The translations under genes and the position numbers were made by a program. From Pararhizobium sp. IMCC3301 (GTDB lineage: Bacteria > Pseudomonadota > Alphaproteobacteria > Rhizobiales > GCA-2746425), in NCBI RefSeq assembly GCF_030758315.1, contig NZ_CP132336.1, forward strand, positions 2,571,001 to 2,635,000: DNA of 64,000 nt. Direction: 5' to 3'. Positions 17,929 through 25,976 of this stretch are shown here, in pieces; position 1 is the stretch's first letter; each line of letters opens with the position of its first letter. The notes under the pieces are model-generated. The model was not told the origin of the DNA. It was given only the letters and a program-made list of their open reading frames with translations, and did not search any database.

Positions 17929-18504
17929 TCTTCACATAAATGGTCTTACCCGAACATCAGGGACTGGAGGCAACGTTAGGTGCTCCAACGCACTGTGGCA
18001 ACTCAATTTGCGTTTCCCGTGTGGTGCCGTCTTTGCAATCAAATGGAATTTGCTGTCAGACGAATTCGAACCAGTTTCAGTTTGCCTCACGGCAGACAGC
18101 TACGGATCGTTAAGGCGCTGTGAGCTGTGTCGGTGGGGATTGAGCGCGGCGGGTACAGTCGGGTGATGTCTCAGCGGGAATTTGGAGGATGAGCACGCCA
18201 TCCCGTTCCGACGCGATAACAGGAAATAATATGCTGTTGGACAAGATGACTTCGACCTCGAAGAATCTTGTGACGGCAGTCTGCCCGGACTGGAATGTCT
18301 GCATGCAAGCGGGCGACCCCATATATCGTTTCCTTGCTGCCGCATTGGCCTGATCAATCGCCACTCATTTCATTGAATGGGACGTCACGCGGGCCCTCAC
18401 GGCCTTCTTCATGAAACGTGATCCAGGGACGCTTTGGAAGCGAGACAGTAGATGAATGTGGTCACCACCTGCAAGTTCTGGCGGAATGGTCAATTCGTCG
18501 GCAC
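17929..18504. other. Intergenic stretch without a recognisable gene
   Basis: Between the ABC operon promoter and the end of the sensor kinase I see no gene I can name. A minus-strand frame of 84 codons (18110-18364) and a plus-strand frame of 54 codons (18189-18353, ATG directly after GGAGG) are open, but neither resembles a known family and they overlap each other. The region may be debris, as IS remnants lie on both sides of this block. Confidence 0.4.
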
Positions 18505-20031
18505 CTAGCCGGTATGGATCTCGGTGGAAAATATCGTGCCGTCATCAAACGTATACGTATGCGATCCACCAAGCTGCATCACCATACCCTTGATAATCTT
18601 AGTGCCCATCCCGGTGGGATCATTTGCAGGGTCAAACCCCGGTCCGTTGTCCGCAATGACAAGTTTTGCCACGTCCTCTGTCAAGCGCTTGAGGCTGATG
18701 GAAATCAAAGTATCAGGCTTATTCACGTCAACATGTTTCAAAGCGTTGGTGACGACTTCATTGATCAGCAGCGCCAATGGCGTTGCCCGTTCGTGACTGA
18801 TCGACAAGGGATCTATATCGAGGGTCAATTCGGCCGACGAGCCATATGCCTGAATAAGCGTTTCTGTGATTGAAGCAATGAAATCCGGAGCATAGAGGGC
18901 CGCATATGCATCGTAGTTATACATATGCTCGTGGACACTGGACATGGCCGCAAATCGCAACTGAATATCGGTTTTTATGGTTTCAGGAAGATTCTGCATT
19001 CTGACTAGCGATTGCATCGACTGCATATTATTCTTCACCCGGTGATGTATCTCGCGAAACAACATCGTATTTGTGGCTAAAGCTGCTTGCAGTTCTTCAT
19101 GACGACGGCCATCTCGTTGTAGCAGCCGGATGATCCAAATCGCGCATAAGGTCAGGGCGAGAATGGTCGGAATGACTATCGCCAAGAGGACCCAAACGCG
19201 GCGCCAGAACCGCCCCACCGTTTCAGCGGTCCCGACTGAGGCCAAAGCGATAAGGTTAGTGCCCGGTACAGTTTGGTAGCTGACTACTCTTTGTACGCCA
19301 TCGAGGGGAGACTTGCCTCTGTAGACACCAAAGTCTGCATTGGGGAGCAGATCTGCAAAAAGTACGTACGCGCTGAGGTCCAGGGGAGCGTCAGCCGGTG
19401 GGTAGCGGGCAACCAGCATTCCGTCGGAGCGAAAGATACTTATGGTTGCTCCTGTCCCCAGGTCCAGAGAGTCAAGCAAGTCTTCCAGCAGGGCCGCATC
19501 GAATGAAATAACTGCCACACCAATGAAAACACCACCTCGTTCAAGGCGCCGGCTAAACGCGAAGATCTGACTGTCATCAAGGCGACTGATTAGAAGGGAA
19601 GACGTGAAGAACTGTTCGCCCGCTGCCGGGCCGGAGAAATATTCTCGGTCGCGAATGTCGAGGTCCACAAAGTTGGGATCGGTCGTGTAGAGGGTTTGGC
19701 CATCGGCGGCGACAATGTAGGCTTTGGCACTGGCGGGCAGTCCTTCCAGAGCGTCCCGAACGCTGCTTAAAGTCGACGTGTTATTGGGCTGGACATCTAT
19801 TCCAAGAGCCGAGTCCATTCGTCGCAGCGCTTGTGCCGCTACCTCAACGATCCATCCGGTATTGATCTGTACCGCCTTGGCAGCTGCTGTGGCGGTGACT
19901 TCAGCACGATCTTCCGCATCGTTGAACCCCTGATAGACCAGAGAGCCAACGATAGCTGAATAGATCAGCAAAGTTGCGATAATGAATGCTATCGCCGCTC
20001 GCGCAGAACCAGCAATCGCTTTAGTGACCAT
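18505..20031 (-). CDS. Membrane sensor histidine kinase, HisKA_2 type, with periplasmic Cache-like sensor
   Basis: About 508 residues. TM1 is near residues 12-35, then a periplasmic region of about 230 residues with Cache-like features (YIVAADGQTLYTTDP, DIRDREYFSGP, ISRLDDSQIFAFSRRL). TM2 is near 275-300. The cytosolic part has the HisKA_2 phosphoacceptor EIHHRVKNNMQSMQSL and an HATPase with NEVVTNALKH (N box) and DNGPGF (G1 box). HisKA_2 kinases in alphaproteobacteria often feed the general stress response or other single-domain regulators. No response regulator gene is adjacent, so this is an orphan. I chose ATG 20031 over 20058 because it gives the better N-terminus. Confidence 0.9.
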   Translation of the reverse strand: MVTKAIAGSARAAIAFIIATLLIYSAIVGSLVYQGFNDAEDRAEVTATAAAKAVQINTGWIVEVAAQALRRMDSALGIDVQPNNTSTLSSVRDALEGLPASAKAYIVAADGQTLYTTDPNFVDLDIRDREYFSGPAAGEQFFTSSLLISRLDDSQIFAFSRRLERGGVFIGVAVISFDAALLEDLLDSLDLGTGATISIFRSDGMLVARYPPADAPLDLSAYVLFADLLPNADFGVYRGKSPLDGVQRVVSYQTVPGTNLIALASVGTAETVGRFWRRVWVLLAIVIPTILALTLCAIWIIRLLQRDGRRHEELQAALATNTMLFREIHHRVKNNMQSMQSLVRMQNLPETIKTDIQLRFAAMSSVHEHMYNYDAYAALYAPDFIASITETLIQAYGSSAELTLDIDPLSISHERATPLALLINEVVTNALKHVDVNKPDTLISISLKRLTEDVAKLVIADNGPGFDPANDPTGMGTKIIKGMVMQLGGSHTYTFDDGTIFSTEIHTG

Positions 20032-20157
20032 TGAGCATCCACTCCAAAGCAGGACCACGCAACGCTTAGCAAGAATGCATTTTTTTCGCCATAGGCGTTT
20101 TACTCGCGGCCACCATAACGGGAAGGCGCGACTTTTCCCGGGGTCAAATAAAGGAAC

Positions 20158-20358
20158 GACCAGGGGTGTAGTCCTGGCATTTGTTGGATCGGCATTAGGT
20201 TGAATCTTTCTGGTTTATTTGTCCCGATTTTGCAGATGCATTCATATGGTGTGAGACCACCGAGGGTTTTGAGGCTTCGGGCGTAATTCTACGCATTGAT
20301 GTCGTCGTTGAGATGGTCGCGCGGTTGGCAGTGGTCATCGTAGGTACAGTGAAACCCC
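20158..20358 (-). pseudogene. Decayed IS481-type transposase C-terminus
   Basis: On the minus strand the reading is YDDHCQPRDHLNDDINA, a TAG stop (20289-20291), then NYARSLKTLGGLTPYECICK, and on to PERFNLMPIQQMPGL. This follows the C-terminal pattern of IS481-family transposases (YNFAxRLKTLxGLTPYEFICK ... PERFxxxPIHxxPGLNT). The in-frame stop and lack of the catalytic DDE part show it is a relic. Confidence 0.78.
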
Positions 20359-20464
20359 ATCTGCAGTATCGGGCCAAGTCCACTCACTATTCGCGAAACC
20401 TCAGCCTTGCCTGCCTCATTCTCGCTCCTTGACATGCAGGTAAATACCTGCATATAATTTTCCC

Positions 20465-20803
20465 ATGGATGACAAGCGTGAAATGGACGCGGATAAAGTG
20501 TTCCGGGCATTGGCTGACCCCAGTCGGAGGCGTTTGCTGGATCTGTTATGCGGACAAAATGGTCAGACACTTGGCCAGCTCTGCGCGCACCTTGACATGG
20601 CGCGCCAGTCGGCAACCCAACATCTCGGGCTGCTGGAAGAGGCAAACCTGATTGCGACTGTCAAACGCGGGCGGGAAAAGCTGCATTTCATCAATCCCGT
20701 GCCTCTCCATGACATTTACCAGCGATGGGTCCGGAAGTTCGAAGTTGAACGCCTCAGCCTGCTGCATGATCTGAAACAGGAACTCGAAGGAAAGCCAAGA
20801 TGA
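20465..20803 (+). CDS. ArsR-family transcriptional regulator (first ArsR-SRPBCC pair)
   Basis: 112 residues forming a winged helix: FRALADPSRRRLLDLLC at the N-terminus, then the recognition helix MARQSATQHLGLLEEANLIA and the wing VKRGREKLHFINP. No CxC metal site is seen, so this belongs to the ArsR branch paired with SRPBCC proteins rather than metal sensors. Its stop overlaps the next gene by 4 bp (ATGA). A hexamer CAGGTA / TACCTG pair lies just upstream of the start (20435-20455) and could be an operator. Confidence 0.9.
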   Translation: MDDKREMDADKVFRALADPSRRRLLDLLCGQNGQTLGQLCAHLDMARQSATQHLGLLEEANLIATVKRGREKLHFINPVPLHDIYQRWVRKFEVERLSLLHDLKQELEGKPR

Positions 20804-21276
20804 CCACAGAAACAACCAGCTTCGTCTACGTCACTTACATCTTGTCGACGCCGCAAAAAGTGTTCGACGCGATTACAAAACCGGAAGTCGCACGGCGTTA
20901 CTGGGCCCACGAGAACGTATCGGACTGGCAGCCCGGATCGAAGTGGGAACATATCCGCGCCGGTAAGGACCGCACTGTAGAACTGATAGGAAAGGTGGTC
21001 GAATGCGTGCCACCAAAGCGTCTGGTTATGACATGGGCGAATGCCTCTCAACAGTCTGATCCGGCGAAGCACAGCCGGGTCACGTTTGATGTCGAGCCGC
21101 TCGACGACATGGTCCGGCTGACGCTCACACATGATGAACTGGAGCCTGGAAGCGGGATGCAGAAGGCGATCAGCCAAGGTTGGCCGACCGTCCTGTCGAG
21201 CATGAAATCATATCTGGAAACCGGGCGCGCTATCGACATCTTTGCAGACCCCATGCGGCCAAAATCCGCAGAGTGA
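20800..21276 (+). CDS. SRPBCC (AHSA1-like) domain protein
   Basis: 158 residues. The helix-grip fold pattern starts YVTYILSTPQKVFDAITKPEVARRYW, with LVMTWAN and the terminal helix QGWPTVLSSMKSYLET. These proteins bind hydrophobic small ligands; partners of ArsR regulators are common in proteobacteria but their ligands are mostly unknown. Translationally coupled to the ArsR gene (4-bp overlap), so regulator and ligand-binding protein are made together. Confidence 0.9.
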   Translation: MTTETTSFVYVTYILSTPQKVFDAITKPEVARRYWAHENVSDWQPGSKWEHIRAGKDRTVELIGKVVECVPPKRLVMTWANASQQSDPAKHSRVTFDVEPLDDMVRLTLTHDELEPGSGMQKAISQGWPTVLSSMKSYLETGRAIDIFADPMRPKSAE

Positions 21277-21325
21277 TGATGAGCGATATTTGAAGCGGCG
21301 GCTGCGGCTGCCAGTTTGAGAGACA

Positions 21326-21913
21326 TTACCGCTCGTTCAACCCCTTGCCATCCATGATCTTTGACCGGCTCTTCTCAATTCTCGATGTCCGCGTCCTGGA
21401 CTGCTTGGCATCCGAAAAATGCAGGACATAGCCCCGCTGGCGTCCAGGGGTCAGCTCATTGAAGGCTTCGGCCAATTCGGGGTTTTCGTTCAGCGCGACC
21501 TGAAGCTCGTCGGGATATGCGAGAGTGTGCTTCTCGTCGAAATCCACCTCCAGACCATCCCTCTCCACTTGGATTGCCTTTCCAATGTAGCTCTTGATGA
21601 GGTTTTCGCTGTCGGTGATTTCATCGAGGTTTTCGAACCGCAGCTGGCGCATGGCCTGAGAGTGTTTGCCGGGTTGCACCAGCACATCTTTGTTGTCATC
21701 GAGCAGGGACCCCTTGAAAAATCCAAGTGCGCAGTAGGTCTTCAATCCGTAGATGATGACGACATTGCTGGACCGGTACGAATAGCACAGCTTGCCCCAC
21801 TTCACGTTCTCATCAAGGCCGCAATCGAGGATCAGAGAACGCAGCTTCCTGCGTTCTTTGTACCACTTCGCCGTGTTCAGCAGGTTTTCGACTTCCGGCA
21901 TTATTTTTGTCAT
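21326..21913 (-). CDS. YdeI/DUF1801-like protein
   Basis: 195 residues. The N-terminal DUF1801 fold shows CGLDENVKWGKLCYSY and VVIIYGLKTYCALGFFKGSLL. The C-terminal part has the YdeI/OmdA pattern (PDELQVALNENPELAEAFNELTPG, RGYVLHFSDAKQSRTR, ending in Lys/Arg-rich KIMDGKGLNER). Members are soluble and of unknown or stress-related function. I start at ATG 21913, preceded by AAGGCTG; the frame is open to 22003. Convergent with the SRPBCC gene and divergent from tetR. Confidence 0.85.
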   Translation of the reverse strand: MTKIMPEVENLLNTAKWYKERRKLRSLILDCGLDENVKWGKLCYSYRSSNVVIIYGLKTYCALGFFKGSLLDDNKDVLVQPGKHSQAMRQLRFENLDEITDSENLIKSYIGKAIQVERDGLEVDFDEKHTLAYPDELQVALNENPELAEAFNELTPGRQRGYVLHFSDAKQSRTRTSRIEKSRSKIMDGKGLNER

Positions 21914-22089
21914 CGCACAGCCTTTCCCGAATTGGTTTGGAGCGGCGAGTTCCTCAGCCGTCCCATGGCGATAATCGCGCAGATGACCACCACTCCGAGC
22001 CACGACGGTAAACTCAGAAATTGGTCAATTAAAGCGTTTGCCGAAAATTTAGTTTCTAGCGATTCATGTCTTCGAATCTGTGTCACTTG

Positions 22090-22115
22090 ACATACATACC
22101 AACTAAAATGTATGT
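22090..22115. promoter_or_regulatory. Inverted repeat upstream of the TetR gene, likely operator
   Basis: ACATACAT (22090-22097) and ATGTATGT (22108-22115) form a perfect 8-bp inverted repeat with a 10-bp spacer, ending 7 bp before the TetR start. The position over the ribosome-binding/promoter zone fits autoregulation by the TetR protein. Confidence 0.65.
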
Positions 22116-22122
22116 ATTCTTC

Positions 22123-22803
22123 ATGTCCAGACCAACCAAATATCAACCCGAACGCGGCAATGCCCGAACCCGACTTCTCGAAGCGGCACGGGACGTCGTC
22201 CGCCAGCAGGGTTTTGCAGCGACAACCATTGACGATTTATGCAGGTCGGCTGGCGTCACCAAAGGGGCCTTCTTCCATCACTTCGATAGTAAGGAAGCGC
22301 TTGGCGTCGCGGCGGCGACGTTCTGGGCGCAGACCACCTCGGCACTTTTCCGGACCGCGCCCTATCACAACCATGTCGATCCGCTGGATCGCGTGCTCGC
22401 CTATGTCGACTTTCGCAAGTCGATCATCGAGGGCAACATTGCCGAATTCACCTGCCTCGTCGGCACCATGGTGCAGGAGACATACGGCTCGTCTCAGGGA
22501 ATTCGCGACGCCTGTGCAGCAAGCATTTTCGGTCATGCCGCAACGCTCGAACCGGATATCTCGGCGGCGATGGAACAGCGCGGCATCACAGCCGACTGGA
22601 CGCCGGCGGGTCTGGCCCGGCACACCCAGGCGGTCCTGCAGGGCGCCTTTATTCTCGCCAAAGCGACCGGCGACCGTAAGGTCGCGCGCGAAAGCGTCGA
22701 TCATCTGAAACGCTATATCGAACTGCTGTTTGCCGAGCTGCCCAACGGAGGGGCCGACATGTGCCTCCCGCAAGGCATTCATACCAACAAACCTGATGCA
22801 TAA
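22123..22803 (+). CDS. TetR-family transcriptional regulator
   Basis: 226 residues. The TetR N-terminal DNA-binding domain is clear: RTRLLEAARDVVRQQGFAAT, TIDDLCRSAGVTKGAFFHHF, then DSKEALGVAA. The C-terminal ligand domain is of the kind seen in regulators of VOC/SRPBCC operons (FTCLVGTMVQETY). The ATG at 22123 sits next to a matching palindrome. It probably controls itself and the two VOC genes after it (17-bp and 108-bp gaps). Confidence 0.93.
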   Translation: MSRPTKYQPERGNARTRLLEAARDVVRQQGFAATTIDDLCRSAGVTKGAFFHHFDSKEALGVAAATFWAQTTSALFRTAPYHNHVDPLDRVLAYVDFRKSIIEGNIAEFTCLVGTMVQETYGSSQGIRDACAASIFGHAATLEPDISAAMEQRGITADWTPAGLARHTQAVLQGAFILAKATGDRKVARESVDHLKRYIELLFAELPNGGADMCLPQGIHTNKPDA

Positions 22804-22820
22804 CCGAAAAGGAGACGACA

Positions 22821-23606
22821 ATGACCAATCGTGAAGGCACCCCCATCTGGTACGAATTTATGGCGCAGAACCCGGATTCGGCGCAGGACTTCTATGGCTC
22901 CGTCATGGGATGGACATTCGCGGCCATGCCCGGCGCGCCCGACAACGATTATCGCATCGCGTCTGCGGGCAGCGAAACCGTCGCTGGCGTGATGCGCACA
23001 CAGGATCACGCAAAGGCCATGCCCGACATGTGGTTCTTCTATGTGGGCGTGAGCGACGTTGATGCAGCCGCACAGAAGGTGAAGTCGCTCGGTGGCAGGA
23101 TCGACATCGAACCGACCGATATTCCTGATGTCGGGCGTTTTGCCTTCGTTGCCGATCCACAAGGCGCGCATTTCTATTTGATGCGCGGCAACAGCGATCA
23201 GCCGAGCACGGCGTTCGCCCCGATGAAGACGGGTCATTGCAGCTGGAACGAGCTTGTCACCTCCGACCAGAACGCCGCCCTCGAGTTTTATGGAAAATTA
23301 TTCGCCTGGGAGAAGGGTGGCTCAATGCCGATGGGCGATAACATGGGCGATTACACTTTCATCAATCACAACAATGAGATGATCGGCGCGGTGATGGATG
23401 CCCCTGAAAAGGACACCAAACCGTTCTGGAACTTCGCCCTGCAGGTAGCCGATATCGATGCCGCCAGGACAGCGGTCGAAAACGGCGGAGGCACGGTGCG
23501 GATGGGTCCGACCGAATTGCCGGACGACAGCGGCTGGCTGATTCAGGTGACCGATCCGCGGGGTGCCAGGATCATGTTCACAGGACCGCGCAAGGCAGCC
23601 ACATGA
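22821..23606 (+). CDS. VOC family protein, two glyoxalase-like domains
   Basis: 261 residues made of two vicinal-oxygen-chelate modules, residues about 5-118 and 130-255. Each begins with a pattern like WYEFMAQNPDSAQDFYGSVMGWTF and ends in FVADPQGAHFYLMRG or VTDPRGARIMFTGP. The His and Glu residues that would chelate the metal are only partly visible, so the enzyme activity is open. AAGGAG lies 6 bp before the ATG. Co-transcribed with tetR. Confidence 0.9.
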   Translation: MTNREGTPIWYEFMAQNPDSAQDFYGSVMGWTFAAMPGAPDNDYRIASAGSETVAGVMRTQDHAKAMPDMWFFYVGVSDVDAAAQKVKSLGGRIDIEPTDIPDVGRFAFVADPQGAHFYLMRGNSDQPSTAFAPMKTGHCSWNELVTSDQNAALEFYGKLFAWEKGGSMPMGDNMGDYTFINHNNEMIGAVMDAPEKDTKPFWNFALQVADIDAARTAVENGGGTVRMGPTELPDDSGWLIQVTDPRGARIMFTGPRKAAT

Positions 23607-23714
23607 ACCGGCCCGCCGCCAATCGGCTTCAGGAACCGGCAAAACCGATCTGAGGTAAGGCACGAGAATTGCGCATGATAGCAATTTGGAAATGCGCCGA
23701 ACAGGAGAAAGCTT

Positions 23715-24200
23715 ATGGACAAGATCAGCACCCATCTATGGTTCGACGGCGAGGCAGAGCAAGCCGCGGACTTTTACACCGGCCTGTTTCCCGACAGCCA
23801 TATCGCCAGCATCACCTATGCACCGACCGATTATCCCAGTGGCAAGGCTGGCGATGTTCTGCAAATTGCCTTCACCCTTGGGGGGCGCAGTTTTCTCGCG
23901 TTGAACGGTGGCCCCAGCTTTCCCTTCACCGAAGCCATTTCGCTATCGATTGATTGCAGGGACCAAGAGGAAGTCGATCGCTATTGGGAAGCACTTTCAG
24001 CGCATCCGGAAAATGAACAATGCGGTTGGGTGAAGGATCGGTTCGGCCTCTCGTGGCAGATCATTCCGCGCGCGCTGCCGGAGTTGTTGGCCGATCCGGA
24101 CAGGGCGAAAGCCAAACGCGCCATGGATGCCATGATGACAATGAAGAAAATCAATATCGCGGTACTTCAAGCGGCAGCGAAGGCTGAAACTACGTCGTAG
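23715..24200 (+). CDS. VOC family protein (PhnB / 3-demethylubiquinone methyltransferase-like fold)
   Basis: 161 residues with the PhnB pattern ISTHLWFDGEAEQAADFYTG, LQIAFTLGGRSFLALNGGP, FGLSWQIIPRALPELL, and a C-terminal helix with MDAMMTMKKIN. These are small dimeric metal-fold proteins; the old methyltransferase name is not supported by chemistry. AGGAGA precedes the ATG. Third gene of the TetR-VOC-VOC set; convergent with an SRPBCC gene. Confidence 0.9.
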   Translation: MDKISTHLWFDGEAEQAADFYTGLFPDSHIASITYAPTDYPSGKAGDVLQIAFTLGGRSFLALNGGPSFPFTEAISLSIDCRDQEEVDRYWEALSAHPENEQCGWVKDRFGLSWQIIPRALPELLADPDRAKAKRAMDAMMTMKKINIAVLQAAAKAETTS

Positions 24201-24288
24201 CAGCTCTTGCAGACCTATCCCCGGTGTCGGCCAGCACGGGCCTGCCCCGACTTGGTTGGCTGTCACCGGGTGCCAGGGAAAAGCGCGA

Positions 24289-24717
24289 TCACCCCGCATG
24301 TACCGAGCTTCGCAGCGCGGCCATATGCTTGTCCCAGCCATCATCAAGCGCCATCAGCAGGTTTAGCGCCGCATCGCCGCTTGCCTCGGCAATGCCGTCA
24401 TGGCTGAGATGCAGGCGGGTTCCGCCTGCCGCCTCTTCCAGCAGCCATGTGACAGTCGTCGAATTGGACCCGAAAGGGCCGATGACAAAACTCGTTACCA
24501 GTTTTGACGGGGCTTCCATGACCAGAACCGCACCGCTGACCTTCGTCACTTGTGTGCCATCCTCGTCAAGTGCATAGAGGCAGTAATCTTCGCCGGGAGC
24601 CAGATCCGCCATTGCCGGATAATACCATTCGCCAAGCTTGTCCTTATTGGTCAGATACGACCAGACAGTCTGTTTGGTGGCGTTGAAAAAGGCAGTCTTG
24701 GTGATGCTGGTTGTCAT
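24289..24717 (-). CDS. SRPBCC (AHSA1-like) domain protein (second ArsR-SRPBCC pair)
   Basis: 142 residues. N-terminal pattern ITKTAFFNATKQTVWSYLTNKDKLGEWY, middle LVTSFVIGPFG, and C-terminal LLMALDDGWDKHMAALRSSV. It is the downstream partner of an ArsR gene, overlapping it by 4 bp (ATGA). It differs clearly from the 20.8-kb SRPBCC protein, so the two pairs are not a recent duplication. Confidence 0.9.
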   Translation of the reverse strand: MTTSITKTAFFNATKQTVWSYLTNKDKLGEWYYPAMADLAPGEDYCLYALDEDGTQVTKVSGAVLVMEAPSKLVTSFVIGPFGSNSTTVTWLLEEAAGGTRLHLSHDGIAEASGDAALNLLMALDDGWDKHMAALRSSVHAG

Positions 24718-25103
24718 GTTGCAGTCTTTCTCTTGCTGGATTTAGGGGGATGCAGGTCTGCATCATCCGGGTTGTCGTGTTCGATGGCTTTGTGCAGCGC
24801 CGACAGGCGCTCATCCCAGAAGCGGTCAAAATAGTTCAACCAGTCGGACGCCCGTTTCAGGGCGAGCGGCTCCAGCCGGTTGATGCGTTGCCGGCCACGG
24901 GGCTGAACCGAGATCAGCCGGCCTTCCTGCAAAATGGTGAGGTGTTTCTTGACCGCCGCGCGGGTGATTTCGAAGCGGTCGGCCACGTCCCCGATAGTCA
25001 TGTCATCTTCGCTCAGCAGCAGCAGAATCTCGCGCCGCGTCGGATCGGCAAGGGCGCGAAACGCCCCTTGAACAGCATGATCGTTCAGGTGCTGCGCGAT
25101 CAT
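24714..25103 (-). CDS. ArsR-family transcriptional regulator (second ArsR-SRPBCC pair)
   Basis: About 129 residues: FRALADPTRREILLLLSEDDMTIGD, the helix-turn-helix FEITRAAVKKHLTILQEGRLI and the wing VQPRGRQRINRLEP. No metal-binding CxC. I start at ATG 25103; a GTG at 25121 is also in frame. The ATG overlaps the stop of a 54-codon frame upstream, which suggests coupling. Two operator-like repeats lie farther upstream at 25280-25319. Confidence 0.9.
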   Translation of the reverse strand: MIAQHLNDHAVQGAFRALADPTRREILLLLSEDDMTIGDVADRFEITRAAVKKHLTILQEGRLISVQPRGRQRINRLEPLALKRASDWLNYFDRFWDERLSALHKAIEHDNPDDADLHPPKSSKRKTAT

Positions 25104-25264
25104 CGTGAAAGCGCCGCCCACGCCGGCAGATAAACGGGATACCCGTTTTGAAAAGGGAGCCGGATGTCGGTTTCTTTGAAATTACGCCTCCTGACACGGG
25201 CAATATCACCGGCTGTGTTGCAAAACCTGCCGGTCGATAATTTGTCTGATGCAGAATTGGCCAT
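25100..25264 (-). CDS. Possible 54-residue leader protein coupled to the ArsR gene
   Basis: An open frame from ATG 25264 whose TGA overlaps the ArsR ATG (ATGA). It fills the space between the operator-like repeats and the regulator. The product begins MANSASDKLSTGRFC, is basic in the middle (ARVRRRNF), and resembles nothing I recognise. A GGAA about 8 bp before the ATG could serve as a weak ribosome-binding site. It may be a real small gene or only untranslated leader. Confidence 0.35.
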   Translation of the reverse strand: MANSASDKLSTGRFCNTAGDIARVRRRNFKETDIRLPFQNGYPVYLPAWAALSR

Positions 25265-25279
25265 GACGGGTTCCATATA

Positions 25280-25319
25280 ATACCAAAAGGTATCACTTAT
25301 ATATGATACCAAACAGTAT
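25280..25319. promoter_or_regulatory. Tandem operator-like repeats upstream of the second ArsR gene
   Basis: Two near-identical palindromic sites: ATACCAAAAGGTAT (25280-25293) and ATACCAAACAGTAT (25306-25319), with starts 26 bp apart (about 2.5 helix turns). Such paired A/T-rich dyads are typical ArsR binding sites. They lie in a promoter-like region, about 180 bp from the ArsR start, between it and the divergent complex I-like cluster. Confidence 0.6.
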
Positions 25320-25469
25320 TATGTCAACCTTTTTTGTCGGATGGAATCCCGAAGCACTCCCGGATGGTCCGGTCGGATTGCGCGCATTGCGCCATCCGCC
25401 AGGTCTCGAACGCCTATCGGTTCGGTTTACAGGTGCGATGATCCGATTTTGGACTATTTGAAGTAACTC

Positions 25470-25499
25470 TTGCCGCCTTCTTGCGTCTAAGACTATGAT
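25470..25499 (+). promoter_or_regulatory. Candidate sigma-70 promoter of the complex I-like operon
   Basis: TTGCCG (25470-25475), 18-bp spacer, TATGAT (25494-25499), about 85 bp before the first gene of the operon. The match is by eye only. The rest of 25320-25583 shows no gene. Confidence 0.3.
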
Positions 25500-25583
25500 T
25501 CTGACATATCATTGTGATTGTTCTACTCCTGTGCCATCGCGACAACGTCGTGGAACGAATCCTCCAATAAGGGTCCTGATCAG

Positions 25584-25976
25584 ATGAACGCCCTTGCCCA
25601 ATACGCCATTTTATTCGGACTGACGCTTGGGACGGTCGGTCTTGTCTTCATCCTTTACGGTCTGGCGCGTGCCATTGGAGGCGGCAGCGACACGGCCGGT
25701 ATGACCGATGCCGCCATGGATGAGCTTGGCAAGGACGTCCCGGCCAGTGCCGGCACATTGTCGCGCGATCCGGTCTGGGTCCGTTATCACGCCAAATATT
25801 ATGGCTACGCCCTGCTGTTTCTCGCCTTCGATATGGAGATGGCCTTCATGTATCCCTGGTCCGTGGTTTACCGCGAGGAGGGGTTGGTGGCGCTGCTTGA
25901 TATGGGCGTGTTTCTGGCGATTCTGTTTCTGGGCCTGCTCTATGGCTGGAGCCAGGGCGCGTTGAGGCGGCAATGA
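25584..25976 (+). CDS. Complex I subunit A-like protein (NuoA homologue)
   Basis: 130 residues with three membrane helices (about 7-30, 70-92, 98-120). The second helix carries LLFLAFDMEMAFMYPWSVV, the NuoA hallmark with its acidic pair (FDxExAF). The loop between TM1 and TM2 normally has a YECG motif with a quinone-site cysteine; here it reads VPASAGT, with no Cys. First gene of an eight-gene overlapping cluster; its stop overlaps the next start by 4 bp. In complex I, NuoA sits where the peripheral arm meets the membrane arm. Confidence 0.88.
   Translation: MNALAQYAILFGLTLGTVGLVFILYGLARAIGGGSDTAGMTDAAMDELGKDVPASAGTLSRDPVWVRYHAKYYGYALLFLAFDMEMAFMYPWSVVYREEGLVALLDMGVFLAILFLGLLYGWSQGALRRQ

Noticed and set aside
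18110-18364. Small frames near the HisKA_2 kinase as a NepR-like anti-sigma gene of the general stress response
   Set aside because: Neither the 84-codon minus-strand frame nor the 54-codon plus-strand frame shows the NepR core pattern, and no PhyR or EcfG gene is adjacent.
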